In this document: positions 44,458-53,788 of the stretch, piece after piece
Layout: each line of letters begins with the position of its first letter
How positions within the stretch are numbered: the stretch's first letter is position 1
NCBI RefSeq assembly: GCF_014211975.1
Contig: NZ_CP060084.1
Coordinates: 930,001-994,000 of the forward strand
DNA from: Teredinibacter haidensis
Lineage (GTDB): Bacteria; Pseudomonadota; Gammaproteobacteria; Pseudomonadales; Cellvibrionaceae
Reading direction: 5' to 3'
DNA length: 64,000 nt
Program-made: the position numbers and the translations under genes
The notes under the pieces: generated by a model
Database searches by the model: none
What the model was told of the DNA's origin: nothing
Seen by the model: the letters and a program-made list of their open reading frames with translations, nothing else

Positions 44458-45901
44458 TTACAGTGATTGTTCTACGGGAAGATTTTTCTTTAAAAAAACA
44501 TCCATTGCTTTGAATGCAGCAATGCGATTTGTCTCATTGGAAAGGTAGTGATCTTCGTTGGGTTGCTCAATAAAGGCAACATTTTTACCTGCTTTTTCGA
44601 GAGTATCTCGCATTTGGTGGCTGTGCTTGATGTCTACTTGTCGGTCAAGTTCGCCATGAATTAAAAGAGCTGGGTCGTTAATTTCGGTTGCACGGTACGC
44701 TGGAGAAATTGCTTTTAGCTCCTGTAAGTCGTTGCCGATCATTTCTTCTACGATATTGTAACTGCGCCAAAATGCTCGGTTGTCTATCACTAGATCGCGG
44801 ACGTTGCTTACACCGTTAATACTAATAGCGCACTTGTAACGATCGGGTGTTTTTGTTACGCCCATAAGTGCTGCGTATCCACCGTAGCTGGCGCCGACTA
44901 TACAAACCTTATCGGGATCGGTAATGCCTATTTCAATCAATGCTAACGCACCATCTTCAATGTCATCCTGCATTTCTTTTCCCCACTTTTTTAGGCCAGA
45001 ATTTCGGAACTCAAAGCCCTGGCCAGTACTTCCGCGGAAGTTCATTTGCAGTACGGCATAACCCCGACTGGCATAAAACTGCGCCCAGTAATCGAAAGCT
45101 CTAGAATCCCTTGCCATAGGGCCTCCGTGGGGAAACATTAATGTAGGCAAATTTTTCTTTGGGCCGGTTTTTGGCGTGGTCAGATAGGCCTCTATTAACA
45201 ATCCATCTCGTGCTTCGTATTTAATTCTTGTTACGGGGGATAGAATGTTTGGTGTAAGCTTTTTATACTTGTATGCGATAGGGGTAAGTTGGGTAGGATT
45301 TCTCTAGCCTATATAATATGTCCCAGAATCTGTATGTCCAGTGGAGTGCACCAAAAACTTTTTTTCGCCTTTTGTTATAGCGTAGATAAAGTTGCGAGTT
45401 GTTGGAGGTGTGTTATCTATTTTTTTGAAGTATTTTATATTCGGGTGCGAAGTATTGTGTGCCTCTTCATCGGTGCTTCCTATGCCAATGGCTTCGCCAG
45501 TTTTAGGTGGATAGATAATGCTACCGAAGACATCGTATTTTTTATCGGCGTAGACAAGCTCTCGTTTTAGCTTACTATCCTGCATCCTGCATCCTGCATC
45601 CTGCATCCTGCATCCTGCATCTTTCCACCAGGCGGAGCCAATAAGTAGTGTTTGGCGTTATTACTGAATAGAACGATTTTTTTTCGCCTGTATTTAGATT
45701 AATTACTTGAATTCCGGTTCCTTTGGTTTGTCCGACATCTATACGTATTAGTGAGGAAAGTTTTAAACCGGAAGGTGACAGGGACACATTTCGAACATCT
45801 GGTAAATTGGCAAAATATTCCAGTGGTAGAACTTCGGCAGTACCGGGGTATGAAAATATGGATAAAAACGCTATAACAGCGATGCGAAGTGGGCTCAGCA
45901 T
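44458..45901 (-). pseudogene. S9-family prolyl oligopeptidase pseudogene, frameshifted and internally deleted
   Basis: The intact C-terminal hydrolase domain (44458-45201) has the nucleophile elbow GASYGGYA, Asp in GELDRQVD, and His in NEDHYLS. Upstream, the signal peptide and propeller start (45901-45610: LPLEYFANLPDVRNVSLSPSG) is in another frame. It is followed by a 7-bp tandem repeat at 45577-45621 and then, in the frame of the hydrolase, ELVYADKKYDVFGSII to GTYYIG, an in-frame TAG at 45304-45306, and on through RNPTQLTPIAYKYKK into the hydrolase. The whole is about 1.44 kb, whereas intact members are near 1.9-2 kb, so part of the propeller is also missing. The hydrolase fragment alone could be translated but lacks a signal peptide. 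Confidence 0.88.
45577..45621 (-). repeat. Heptanucleotide tandem repeat, six copies plus a partial
   Basis: ATCCTGC on the plus strand repeats six times without error and ends in ATC. On the coding strand it reads C-R-M-Q-D-A-G. Seven is not a multiple of three, so each copy change shifts the frame of the S9 gene. Confidence 0.95.
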
Positions 45902-46019
45902 AAGGCACCCTGGAATTATTGTTTGATTTATTATCGTTAGGGGAAACAGGATATTTGATGGTGTCAGCGGGTAAGCCGGATAGACAGCTGTAGATTTGAG
46001 CTAGCTCAAAATATATAGG

Positions 46020-46988
46020 TTACTGCGCTTTATTAGTGATATCGCGCTGTAAGCGATTCTGGATATATATTCGCTCTCGGCTGTGTTTAATCTCTTTAAA
46101 CAGCTTTTGTGCCTCTGGATAATTTCGTTGCAAATAATGCAACCACTGCTTTAGGCGGTTGCCAGTATATTTGGCGGGGTAAAGTTCGCTGGTTTCAAGG
46201 AAAAACTGGTAGAGATATTGTGCGATGCCTCGCCAATTCAGTGGAATGTGCTGGTAACCGTTAATATGCGCTTTTATGGCTAATGCCAGGTCGGGCTTTG
46301 CTAGTAGGCCACGGCCGAGCATTACATCGGCACAGCCACTTTGCTTTCTGCACAGCAGGTAATCGTCCAGGCTCCATACTTCACCATTCGCAATAACGGG
46401 GATTTTAATGTGTTGTTTTATTTCACTGATACAAGGCCAGTAAGCGGGTGGGCTATAGCCGTCTGATTTTGAGCGAGCGTGAACAACCAGCTCGTTGGCT
46501 CCGGCTTTTTCAATAGCTTCTGCGTTGCGAAGGTAAGAATCTCGCTCTTGGTAGCCCAGACGAATCTTTACCGAAACTGGGGTTGTCGCGGGTACCGCTT
46601 CACGTACCTTTGAAACAATTTCATAAATAAGGGTTGTTTCATCTAATAGGCAGGCGCCTCCTTTATTTTTATTGACGGTTTTTGCTGGGCAGCCAAAGTT
46701 TAGATCGATGGCTGGCGCTCCGAGCTGTGCGGCTTTGCGTGCATTAAGAGCCAGCGCTTCGGGGTTACTGCCTAGGAGCTGAACCCTAACGGAGTAGTTG
46801 TCCTTACCTAAGAGCTCGGGGCAGCTGCGTAAAAACACTCTTGAGGGGAGAGGTTGATCGGAAATACGAATAAATTCTGTTACACAAACATCAATGGCGT
46901 TTCCCTTGGGGAGGCTAGAAATGGCGTTGAGGGTGCGACGCATTGGGTGGTCAACTACGCCCTCCATGGGAGCGAGAAAAATTCGCAT
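46020..46988 (-). CDS. dusC: tRNA-dihydrouridine synthase (DusC type)
   Basis: 322 residues. An FMN-dependent TIM barrel: LAPMEGVVDHPMR at the N-terminus, VQLLGSNPEALA, the catalytic Cys100 in DLNFGCPAKTVNKNKGGA, VKIRLGY, the histidine in ELVVHARSK, IPVIANGEV and VMLGRGLLAKPDL. It reduces uridine in the tRNA D-loop; the DusC subtype (U16 in E. coli) is inferred from the overall pattern and length. The gene is monocistronic and convergent with no close partner. Confidence 0.92.
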   Translation of the reverse strand: MRIFLAPMEGVVDHPMRRTLNAISSLPKGNAIDVCVTEFIRISDQPLPSRVFLRSCPELLGKDNYSVRVQLLGSNPEALALNARKAAQLGAPAIDLNFGCPAKTVNKNKGGACLLDETTLIYEIVSKVREAVPATTPVSVKIRLGYQERDSYLRNAEAIEKAGANELVVHARSKSDGYSPPAYWPCISEIKQHIKIPVIANGEVWSLDDYLLCRKQSGCADVMLGRGLLAKPDLALAIKAHINGYQHIPLNWRGIAQYLYQFFLETSELYPAKYTGNRLKQWLHYLQRNYPEAQKLFKEIKHSRERIYIQNRLQRDITNKAQ

Positions 46989-47523
46989 AAAATGCCCTGC
47001 TTATATATTTGCTTGCTCATCGGCGCGCGAGTGTAGCAAATTGCGTTCAATAGCAATAAGAGAGAATGATGATAAAACACTCGGCGTAACGAAAAAAAGA
47101 GATCGAAAAGGAAGAAAATTCTATGTTGAGCTTGCTCATGTGGGGCACTTTTCATTATCTTATGTACCTGTTCATTTTTACGCGATTAATAGTATTGTAA
47201 AAAATCAGGGTATTGTTGGGTCGTAGACACAACAAATATTGAGCATTCCTTAAACAATTGATTTTTATCGTTAAAAAGACAGGCGTCTCTCTGATCTAGC
47301 TCAATAACTGGTTGGCTATCTTGTTCAAACTGTAAGGTGAGCCCAATTCATATAAACTCGCGAGTTCGAGAGGGCCGAAGTAAGCAGCAGATAAACCTAA
47401 AAAAGAGCTGTGTACTTAATTATTACATTGAAAAATTCATTTATTGGTTGGTCATATGGGAGTCTACGCCCAAGAACCTATCAGTAGTCAACAGGCATAA
47501 CATGCAGAGGTAAGAGGAGAATT
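46989..47523. other. Intergenic region between dusC and oadG
   Basis: About 535 bases with no supported gene. An interrupted palindrome TTGTTG-g-GTC-GTA-GAC-a-CAACAA at 47213-47235 could be an operator or RNA hairpin. The oadG ATG is preceded by AGGAGAATT. The dusC and oadG promoters must both lie here. Confidence 0.4.
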
Positions 47524-47772
47524 ATGCAAGTAAATCTTTGGGAACAAGGTGTAGACCTGATGCTCTATGGCATGGGAACGGTATTTGTGTTTCTTACTCT
47601 TTTGGTAATTGGCACGATGATTATGTCCAACATCGTCAGTCGGTTCTTTGCTGAAGAGCCTGAACCCGTTCTTGCTCCTGTTGGGGGCAGCCAATCTCAA
47701 ACAGTCAATAAATCAACACTTGCCGTTATTCAGGCGGCAATCCATGCACATCGCGCAAAACATCAAAAATAG
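47524..47772 (+). CDS. oadG: Oxaloacetate decarboxylase gamma subunit
   Basis: 82 residues. One N-terminal transmembrane helix (about 14-37, MLYGMGTVFVFLTLLVIGTMIMS) followed by a cytoplasmic tail, the usual OadG layout. It anchors the alpha and beta subunits of the Na+-translocating oxaloacetate decarboxylase. It opens the oadGAB operon, 40 nt upstream of oadA, with AGGAG before the ATG. Confidence 0.9.
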   Translation: MQVNLWEQGVDLMLYGMGTVFVFLTLLVIGTMIMSNIVSRFFAEEPEPVLAPVGGSQSQTVNKSTLAVIQAAIHAHRAKHQK

Positions 47773-47812
47773 TAATCTACAAACGTTCACCGACGAATGG
47801 GAGCTGTAGTAA

Positions 47813-49612
47813 ATGAGCGACACTAAGAAGAAACTGGGTATTACCGAGGTTGTATTGCGCGACGCGCACCAATCGCTGTTTGCCACCCGTATGAGAATCG
47901 ACGACATGCTCCCGATTGCGGAAGAGCTGGATAATGTCGGTTATTGGTCTGTCGAAACTTGGGGAGGGGCAACCTTCGACTCCTGTATTCGATTTCTTGG
48001 CGAAGACCCGTGGGATCGTATTCGCGAGCTGAAAAAAGCCATGCCGAAAACGCCACATCAAATGTTGTTCCGCGGGCAAAACATTCTCGGTTATCGTCAC
48101 TATGCTGATGACGTAGTAACCAAGTTTGTTGAGCGCTGCGCCGCTAATGGTGTTGACGTTTTCCGGGTGTTCGATGCAATGAACGATATGCGGAATATCG
48201 AAACGGCATTGAAAGCGGTTAAAAAAGTTGGCAAGCATGCACAGGGTACAATTTCTTATACCTTAAGCCCCGTACACACCGTTGAAAAGTGGGTAGAGCA
48301 GGGTAAAGTCATCGAAGATATGGGTGCAGATTCCATCGTCATCAAGGATATGGCCGGTTTGATGAAGCCCTATGAGGGCTATGAGCTTGTTAAACAGTTA
48401 AAAGCGGCTTGTGATATTCCTATCCATTTTCACTGTCATGCTACTACTGGTTTGGCGCATTCCACTATTTTGAAAATGGCTGAAGCGGGCGTTGACAATG
48501 TTGATACCGCAATTTCGTCCATGTCGACGACTTACGGTCATAGTCCAACCGAAACGCTGGTTGCTGCGCTGGAAGGTACAGAGCGTGATACCGGCCTTGA
48601 TTTGGCCCGCCTTGAAAAAATTGCACTCTATTTCCGTGATGTCCGGCCTAAATACGCCAAGTTTGAAGGTGCCCTGAAAGGGGTGGATGTACGCATTCTT
48701 ACCGCACAGGTTCCAGGTGGCATGCTAACCAATATGGAAGGCCAGCTGAAAGAACAGGGTGCGGCTGATCGAATTGATGAAGTATTGGAAGAGATTCCAC
48801 GCGTACGCAAAGATTTGGGTTATATCCCATTGGTAACGCCTACCTCGCAAATAGTGGGTACTCAGGCAGTATTGAATGTTCTCTGTGGTGAGCGTTACGC
48901 CAATATCTCTAAAGAAACTCGTGGCATTTTGCGCGGTGAGTACGGTGTGGCGCCAGCTGAAATTAATAAAGAGTTGCAGGCCCGTGTACTGGAAGAGGGT
49001 GAGTCACCAATTACGTGTCGCCCCGCTGATCTGTTAAAACCAGAGCTAGAGGCGCTGTCCGCCGAGTTAATAGCAAAAGCCGAAGAACAGGGCGTAAAGT
49101 TGCATACCGGTGATCGGCAAATTGATGATGTTTTAATTTACTCGCTGTTTCCTCAGGTTGGTTTGAAGTTCCTGGCTAATCGTGGCAATCCAGATGCTTT
49201 CGAGCCCGCACCAACGGGTAAAGAGACTTCAGTGGTCAAAGCGGCAAACGGTGACGAAATATACACCGTCAATGTCGAAGGGAAGGACTACACCGTGACC
49301 GTTAGTAATGGGGGCGAGCTGACGGGAATTGTACCTTTGAGTGGTGCTGCTGCGGGCGATGCGGGCGGTAATGCTGCTGCGGCAGCAGCAGTAGCGGGCG
49401 GCGATCCGGTGAATGCACCACTGGCTGGAAATATTTTCCGGGTTATGGTTAGCCCTGGTCAGCAAGTAGAGAAAGGCGATACTTTGCTGATTTTGGAAGC
49501 CATGAAGATGGAAACACAAGTTAGTGCACCTCAGTCGGGCATTATTGGCTCGGTAACTGTTAAAGACGGTGATGTAGTAGCAGTGGGCGATTCCCTGCTT
49601 ACTATCGCTTGA
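47813..49612 (+). CDS. oadA: Oxaloacetate decarboxylase alpha subunit (biotin-dependent)
   Basis: 599 residues. The N-terminal carboxyltransferase TIM barrel has VVLRDAHQSLFATRMR, ETWGGATFD, VIKDMAGLMKPYEGYELV (carbamoylated Lys) and FHCHATTGLA. A PYC_OADA-type domain follows, then an Ala/Gly-rich linker (about 500-525) and a biotinyl domain with the biotin acceptor Lys565 in EAMKMET. It transfers the carboxyl of oxaloacetate to biotin; decarboxylation by OadB then drives Na+ export. It lies 40 nt after oadG and 18 nt before oadB. Confidence 0.96.
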   Translation: MSDTKKKLGITEVVLRDAHQSLFATRMRIDDMLPIAEELDNVGYWSVETWGGATFDSCIRFLGEDPWDRIRELKKAMPKTPHQMLFRGQNILGYRHYADDVVTKFVERCAANGVDVFRVFDAMNDMRNIETALKAVKKVGKHAQGTISYTLSPVHTVEKWVEQGKVIEDMGADSIVIKDMAGLMKPYEGYELVKQLKAACDIPIHFHCHATTGLAHSTILKMAEAGVDNVDTAISSMSTTYGHSPTETLVAALEGTERDTGLDLARLEKIALYFRDVRPKYAKFEGALKGVDVRILTAQVPGGMLTNMEGQLKEQGAADRIDEVLEEIPRVRKDLGYIPLVTPTSQIVGTQAVLNVLCGERYANISKETRGILRGEYGVAPAEINKELQARVLEEGESPITCRPADLLKPELEALSAELIAKAEEQGVKLHTGDRQIDDVLIYSLFPQVGLKFLANRGNPDAFEPAPTGKETSVVKAANGDEIYTVNVEGKDYTVTVSNGGELTGIVPLSGAAAGDAGGNAAAAAAVAGGDPVNAPLAGNIFRVMVSPGQQVEKGDTLLILEAMKMETQVSAPQSGIIGSVTVKDGDVVAVGDSLLTIA

Positions 49613-49630
49613 TAATCATAGGGGTCACTC

Positions 49631-50938
49631 ATGGGGAATTTGTTAGGTCTTTGGCAGGCGACTGGCCTGTATCAGATGCAGTCTGGGCAGCTCATTATGA
49701 TATTTATCTGTCTGATGTTGCTGTTCCTTGCCATTCGTAAAGGTTTTGAACCATTACTGCTGGTGCCTATCGGTTTTGGCGGAATTCTAGCTAATATACC
49801 GGGTGCCGGACTGGCGTTATCTGCGGTTGAGAATGCTATTGTCGGTGGTGATCCGGCAGTATTGGCAGAGCTCGCGAGAGTGTTGGGAGTAGATGCATGG
49901 GAGTCTGTGAAGGAGTTAGTTACCGCTTATAGTTCGGCTGGGCCAGCAGCTCATCATGCTGCCGTCCAGATCGCATTGGAGGCTGGTTATACCAACGGTA
50001 TGCTATATAACTTCTACTCGGTCGCTGTGGCAACTGGCGCTGCACCGCTCATTATCTTTATGGGCGTTGGAGCGATGACTGACTTCGGTCCGCTGCTGGC
50101 AAACCCAAAAACCCTGTTTTTAGGGGCTGCGGCACAGTTCGGTATTTTCGCAACTATCATGGGTGCGGTAGGTCTTTCCGCTGCTGGTATTATGGACTTT
50201 AGTATCGCAGACGCGGCTGCAATCGGGATTATCGGCGGCGCAGATGGCCCTACAGCTATTTACGTGTCCAGTAAGCTTGCGCCGGAATTGTTAGGTGCGA
50301 TTGCAGTAGCGGCATACTCCTATATGGCGTTGGTACCATTGATTCAGCCGCCCATTATGAAAGCGCTAACGACTCGAGAAGAGCGTGAGATTGTGATGAC
50401 TCAGCTGCGAGAGGTAAGTCGTAGAGAGAAAATCACTTTCCCAATATTGCTATTGCTCTTGGTCGCTATCGTGCTTCCGGATGCGGCACCATTACTGGGT
50501 ATGTTCTGCTTTGGTAACCTGATGCGGGAATGTGGTGTGGTGGATCGTCTGTCTGATACGACTCAGCATGCATTAATTAACATTACCACGATTTTCCTGG
50601 GGCTCTCTGTTGGTTCGAAGCTGGCAGCGGATAAGTTCCTGGACCCCAAAACACTAGGTATTTTGGTGTTGGGTATCGTGGCCTTCGCTATCGGTACTGC
50701 GATGGGTGTGTTAATGGCTAAGTTGATGAACGTGTTGAGCAAGCAGAAGATCAACCCGCTAATTGGATCCGCGGGGGTTTCTGCTGTACCTATGGCGGCT
50801 CGCGTATCCAATAAAGTTGGTTTGGAGGCAAATCCTCACAACTTCTTGTTAATGCATGCAATGGGGCCCAATGTTGCGGGTGTTATTGGTTCTGCGGTTG
50901 CCGCAGGTGTTATGATTTCCTTGGTCTCGGGAATGTAA
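49631..50938 (+). CDS. oadB: Oxaloacetate decarboxylase beta subunit, Na+ pump
   Basis: 435 residues with about nine or more transmembrane helices. The family segments LFLAIRKGFEPLLLVPIGFG, NIPGAG, FMGVGAMTDFGPLLANP, IGIIGGADGPTAIY with the ion-binding Asp, and GSAGVSAVPMAARVSNKVG, LLMHAMGPNVAGVIGSAVAAG are all present. It decarboxylates carboxybiotin and moves Na+ out of the cell. It is the last gene of the operon and is followed by a strong terminator at 50966. Confidence 0.95.
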   Translation: MGNLLGLWQATGLYQMQSGQLIMIFICLMLLFLAIRKGFEPLLLVPIGFGGILANIPGAGLALSAVENAIVGGDPAVLAELARVLGVDAWESVKELVTAYSSAGPAAHHAAVQIALEAGYTNGMLYNFYSVAVATGAAPLIIFMGVGAMTDFGPLLANPKTLFLGAAAQFGIFATIMGAVGLSAAGIMDFSIADAAAIGIIGGADGPTAIYVSSKLAPELLGAIAVAAYSYMALVPLIQPPIMKALTTREEREIVMTQLREVSRREKITFPILLLLLVAIVLPDAAPLLGMFCFGNLMRECGVVDRLSDTTQHALINITTIFLGLSVGSKLAADKFLDPKTLGILVLGIVAFAIGTAMGVLMAKLMNVLSKQKINPLIGSAGVSAVPMAARVSNKVGLEANPHNFLLMHAMGPNVAGVIGSAVAAGVMISLVSGM

Positions 50939-50965
50939 CATCTACACGCTACACTACTTGCATTG

Positions 50966-50990
50966 AAACGGGCGCTTAGCGCCCGTTTTT
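50966..50990 (+). terminator. Intrinsic terminator of oadGAB
   Basis: Perfect 10-bp stem AAACGGGCGC/GCGCCCGTTT, TTA loop, T tract after it. Confidence 0.92.
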
Positions 50991-51184
50991 CATTTCCCCT
51001 AAATAAATACGGTAATATTTAGCGTTGATGATGGAATGGACTAGACTAGTTAGCAAGAAGTTACCCATTCTCGGCGAATAATTGCCCGTACTACCATTAT
51101 TTATTAGAGAACCGATTACAATTGGCGCTCCGCATATAGTAGAATGCGCGCATTTTCCTGTACCTGAATCCCACGGAGTATTAT

Positions 51185-52633
51185 ATGTATCGACGTACTA
51201 AGATTGTGAGCACCCTTGGCCCGGCTACCGATGAGCCCGGTATCCTTGAGAAATTGATTGTTGCGGGTGTAAACGTTGTACGTATGAATTTTTCACACGG
51301 CGTGCCAGAAGATCATACGCGTAGAGCAGAAATGGTGCGTGAACTATCGGTAAAACACAATACTTATGTCGCGATCCTCGGCGATCTACAAGGTCCAAAA
51401 ATTCGGGTAGCACGCTTCGCAGAAGGCCCAATTCAGCTGGAAATTGGCGATAAATTTGTTCTCGATGCGTCATTGGAGCGTGATGCCGGTAACCAGAAAG
51501 AGGTGGGTATAGATTATAAAGATCTTCCTCGAGACGTGAATCCAGGTGATATGTTGTTACTGGATGATGGTCGTGTTGTATTGAAGGTTGAGTCGGTCGA
51601 TGGTTCTCGTATCCACACCGACGTTATTGTTGGCGGTAAACTTTCTAATAACAAGGGCATTAATCGCCAGGGCGGCGGTTTGTCAGCGCCTGCACTTACG
51701 GATAAAGACCGTGAGGACATTAAGACGGCGGTTAAAATCGGTGTTGATTACCTAGCGGTTTCTTTCCCTCGTAATGCTGAAGATATGAACTTGGCGCGTC
51801 AGCTCACCCGTGAGGCTGGTGGCGACATGTATTTGGTTGCCAAAATTGAGCGTGCGGAAACTGTTGCCGACGATGAAATTTTAGATGATATTATTCTGGC
51901 TTCTGATGTTGTTATGGTTGCTCGTGGTGACTTGGGTGTCGAAATTGGCGATGCTCAATTGATTGCGGTTCAGAAGCATTTGATCGGCCGTGCGCGCGCA
52001 TTGAACCGTTGTGTTATTACTGCAACTCAGATGATGGAAACTATGATCAGTAGTCCGCTGCCTACTCGAGCGGAAGTTTTTGACGTCGCTAATGCCGTAC
52101 TTGATGGTACAGATGCAGTGATGTTGTCTGCTGAAACTGCTGCTGGTAAGTATCCAGTGCAAACTGTTGAAGCCATGGTTCGTATTATTCGCGGAGCGGA
52201 AAAACATCCTCAAGCAGAGGTTCCACCCGAAAAGCCTGAAGGTGGTTTTACTGCTATTGATCAGGCAATTGCCATGTCAACTATGTACACGGCCCAAGAG
52301 CTGCAAAATGTTCAGTGTATTGCGGCTTTGACTGAAACGGGTTCTACACCATTACTTATGTCTCGTTACGGTGCCCGCCTGCCTATTTTTGCATTTTCTC
52401 GTCACGAGAAGACTCTGCGTCGTGCAGCCTTGTTCCGTGGCGTTCAGCCCATGCTTTTTGCCAGTGATACTATCCCTTATGCTGAAACGAATGCGCGTGC
52501 GCTGGAAATTTTGTGTGAGCAGGAAGGCTTGGAAGATGGTGATTTGGTTCTGATTTCCAAAGGAGATTCGGCCAATATTAGGAGCGGTACTAATACCATG
52601 AAAATTCTGCAGGTAGGTACCGAAGTTTCTTAA
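51185..52633 (+). CDS. pyk: Pyruvate kinase
   Basis: 482 residues. Converts phosphoenolpyruvate and ADP to pyruvate and ATP. Seen are RRTKIVSTLGPAT at the N-terminus, RMNFSHG, GDLQGPKIR, the active-site block LVAKIERAE, VARGDLGVEIG, TATQMMETM and DAVMLSAETAAGKYP. The C-terminal allosteric domain includes LTETGSTPLLMSRYG. The ATG has GGAG upstream. It is followed by a near-perfect bidirectional terminator. Location next to oadGAB, which produces the same product, suggests pyruvate-node metabolism, though each has its own transcript. Confidence 0.96.
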   Translation: MYRRTKIVSTLGPATDEPGILEKLIVAGVNVVRMNFSHGVPEDHTRRAEMVRELSVKHNTYVAILGDLQGPKIRVARFAEGPIQLEIGDKFVLDASLERDAGNQKEVGIDYKDLPRDVNPGDMLLLDDGRVVLKVESVDGSRIHTDVIVGGKLSNNKGINRQGGGLSAPALTDKDREDIKTAVKIGVDYLAVSFPRNAEDMNLARQLTREAGGDMYLVAKIERAETVADDEILDDIILASDVVMVARGDLGVEIGDAQLIAVQKHLIGRARALNRCVITATQMMETMISSPLPTRAEVFDVANAVLDGTDAVMLSAETAAGKYPVQTVEAMVRIIRGAEKHPQAEVPPEKPEGGFTAIDQAIAMSTMYTAQELQNVQCIAALTETGSTPLLMSRYGARLPIFAFSRHEKTLRRAALFRGVQPMLFASDTIPYAETNARALEILCEQEGLEDGDLVLISKGDSANIRSGTNTMKILQVGTEVS

Positions 52634-52651
52634 TCTGTAGGAAAATAGAAA

Positions 52652-52691
52652 GCACAAAAAAGCCGCTAGTTTACTAGCGGCTTTTTTGTGC
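52652..52691. terminator. Bidirectional terminator after pyk
   Basis: 19-bp perfect inverted repeat (arms 52652-52670 and 52673-52691) with a TT loop and A/T runs at both sides, so it can stop transcripts from either strand. Confidence 0.95.
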
Positions 52692-52902
52692 GCGTCAGTT
52701 TAGTCCCCAGGATGTAGTGCCGTTTAAATCTTGGGCTCCTTTGATAAAGAGCAAGGGTCTCAACTCTTTAGGTTGTTAATCGTAGCAAGAGAGCTTTGAT
52801 TGAGGTAGGGATTTTATACGGGTATGTATGGAGGGTAGTGATTGGGATGAGATAATTTGATGTGGAGTAGACCTAAGGAGTGGGCATTTTGTGCGAAAAA
52901 AT

Positions 52903-53118
52903 CTAGACAGGATCCTTCGTATTTTGTATTTTAGTCATGGTTTTATGCATATAGGCGTAATAATCGTCACTTAATGTGCGGCTGGTATCACGCCTTTCTG
53001 TGGATTTACGGCGTTTCCGGTGAAAGAGATCCATAGACATATTGCAGCAGGGATCCTCGTCCTGGCGTCTGTCGTCTCCCTTACGTCTATTGACAAAAAT
53101 GATTTTCTTGTCCTTCAT
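52903..53118 (-). CDS. Small Arg/Asp-rich protein of unknown function
   Basis: 71 residues from the ATG at 53118 with GGGAG upstream; GTG at 53148 would add ten residues. Sequence features are VNRRKGDDRRQDEDPCCNM and DLFHRKRRKSTERR, a strongly charged pattern with two adjacent cysteines, and a helical tail. I recognise the arrangement only as a conserved small hypothetical protein. No membrane segment or known domain is visible; RNA or DNA binding is possible but not shown. Confidence 0.6.
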   Translation of the reverse strand: MKDKKIIFVNRRKGDDRRQDEDPCCNMSMDLFHRKRRKSTERRDTSRTLSDDYYAYMHKTMTKIQNTKDPV

Positions 53119-53419
53119 CAGGTCTCCCGACTTAACGTTGTTGCTCACGTGATACCATCCCCTATCGTATAGCCGTGGGCTGCCTCCATTCCAGCATAGC
53201 CCCTCGTTAACGCTGTTGCTGGGAAATGGTTAAAACTATGAGGCGCCTGCCATAAGGCTGTTATTTTTTATATCGTCCGGTGTTGAGCTAGTCATGCCTA
53301 GCTAAAGCGATGGAGTGAGCGGGTACTTACTAATGAATACCTGTTTATTATTGCTCATACCATTGCCTTATTTATGTAAAGGCTTGCTTAATGCTAGTAT
53401 CGACAATTGTAGTCAATAA

Positions 53420-53435
53420 TGTGACGCGTGTCACA
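53420..53435. promoter_or_regulatory. Perfect CRP/Vfr-type box upstream of bolA
   Basis: TGTGA-N6-TCACA matches the E. coli CRP consensus half-sites exactly and lies 20 nt before the bolA-type ATG. The closeness to the start suggests a promoter upstream whose transcript start overlaps the box, so repression is as likely as activation. Confidence 0.65.
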
Positions 53436-53455
53436 CTATAGTGCGGAGATTAGTC

Positions 53456-53788
53456 ATGGAGCGCCATTATAAAGCTATTGAAAGTAAGTTATATGATGAA
53501 TGTTCCCCCAGTTTTCTGGAGGTGGTGAACGAGAGTCACCAACACAGTGTCCCAGAAAATTCGGAAACTCATTTTAAAATTACGGTGGTATCGGACGTTT
53601 TTAAGGGGCTTTCAGCCGTTAAACGTCATCAGTTGGTATACGTGTTACTGCGGGAGGAGTTAGATGCAGGTGTGCATGCACTTGCTCTTCATTTGTACAC
53701 ACCAGAGCAATGGTCTGAACGAAATATGAATTCACCGGTGTCGCCACCTTGCGCTGGGGGAGGTAAAGCGAGCGAGACAATGGAGTAG
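53456..53788 (+). CDS. bolA: BolA-family protein
   Basis: 110 residues from the ATG at 53456 with GGAG 7 nt upstream. The BolA fold is recognisable: IESKLYDECSPSFLEVVNESHQH, then THFKITVVSDVFKGLSAVKRHQLVYVLLREEL and HALALHLYTPEQW. The C-terminal Pro/Ser/Gly tail (NSPVSPPCAGGGKASETME) is an extension. BolA proteins act with monothiol glutaredoxins in Fe-S and stress regulation. No glutaredoxin is nearby. Confidence 0.9.
   Translation: MERHYKAIESKLYDECSPSFLEVVNESHQHSVPENSETHFKITVVSDVFKGLSAVKRHQLVYVLLREELDAGVHALALHLYTPEQWSERNMNSPVSPPCAGGGKASETME

Noticed and set aside
45577..45621. Short tandem array as a CRISPR
   Set aside because: Units are 7 bp with no spacers and no cas genes in the window.
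44458..45901. Phase-variable S9 peptidase switched by repeat copy number
   Set aside because: A copy change could rejoin the two frames, but the TAG at 45304 and the missing propeller sequence would still prevent an intact product, so simple phase variation does not explain the gene.
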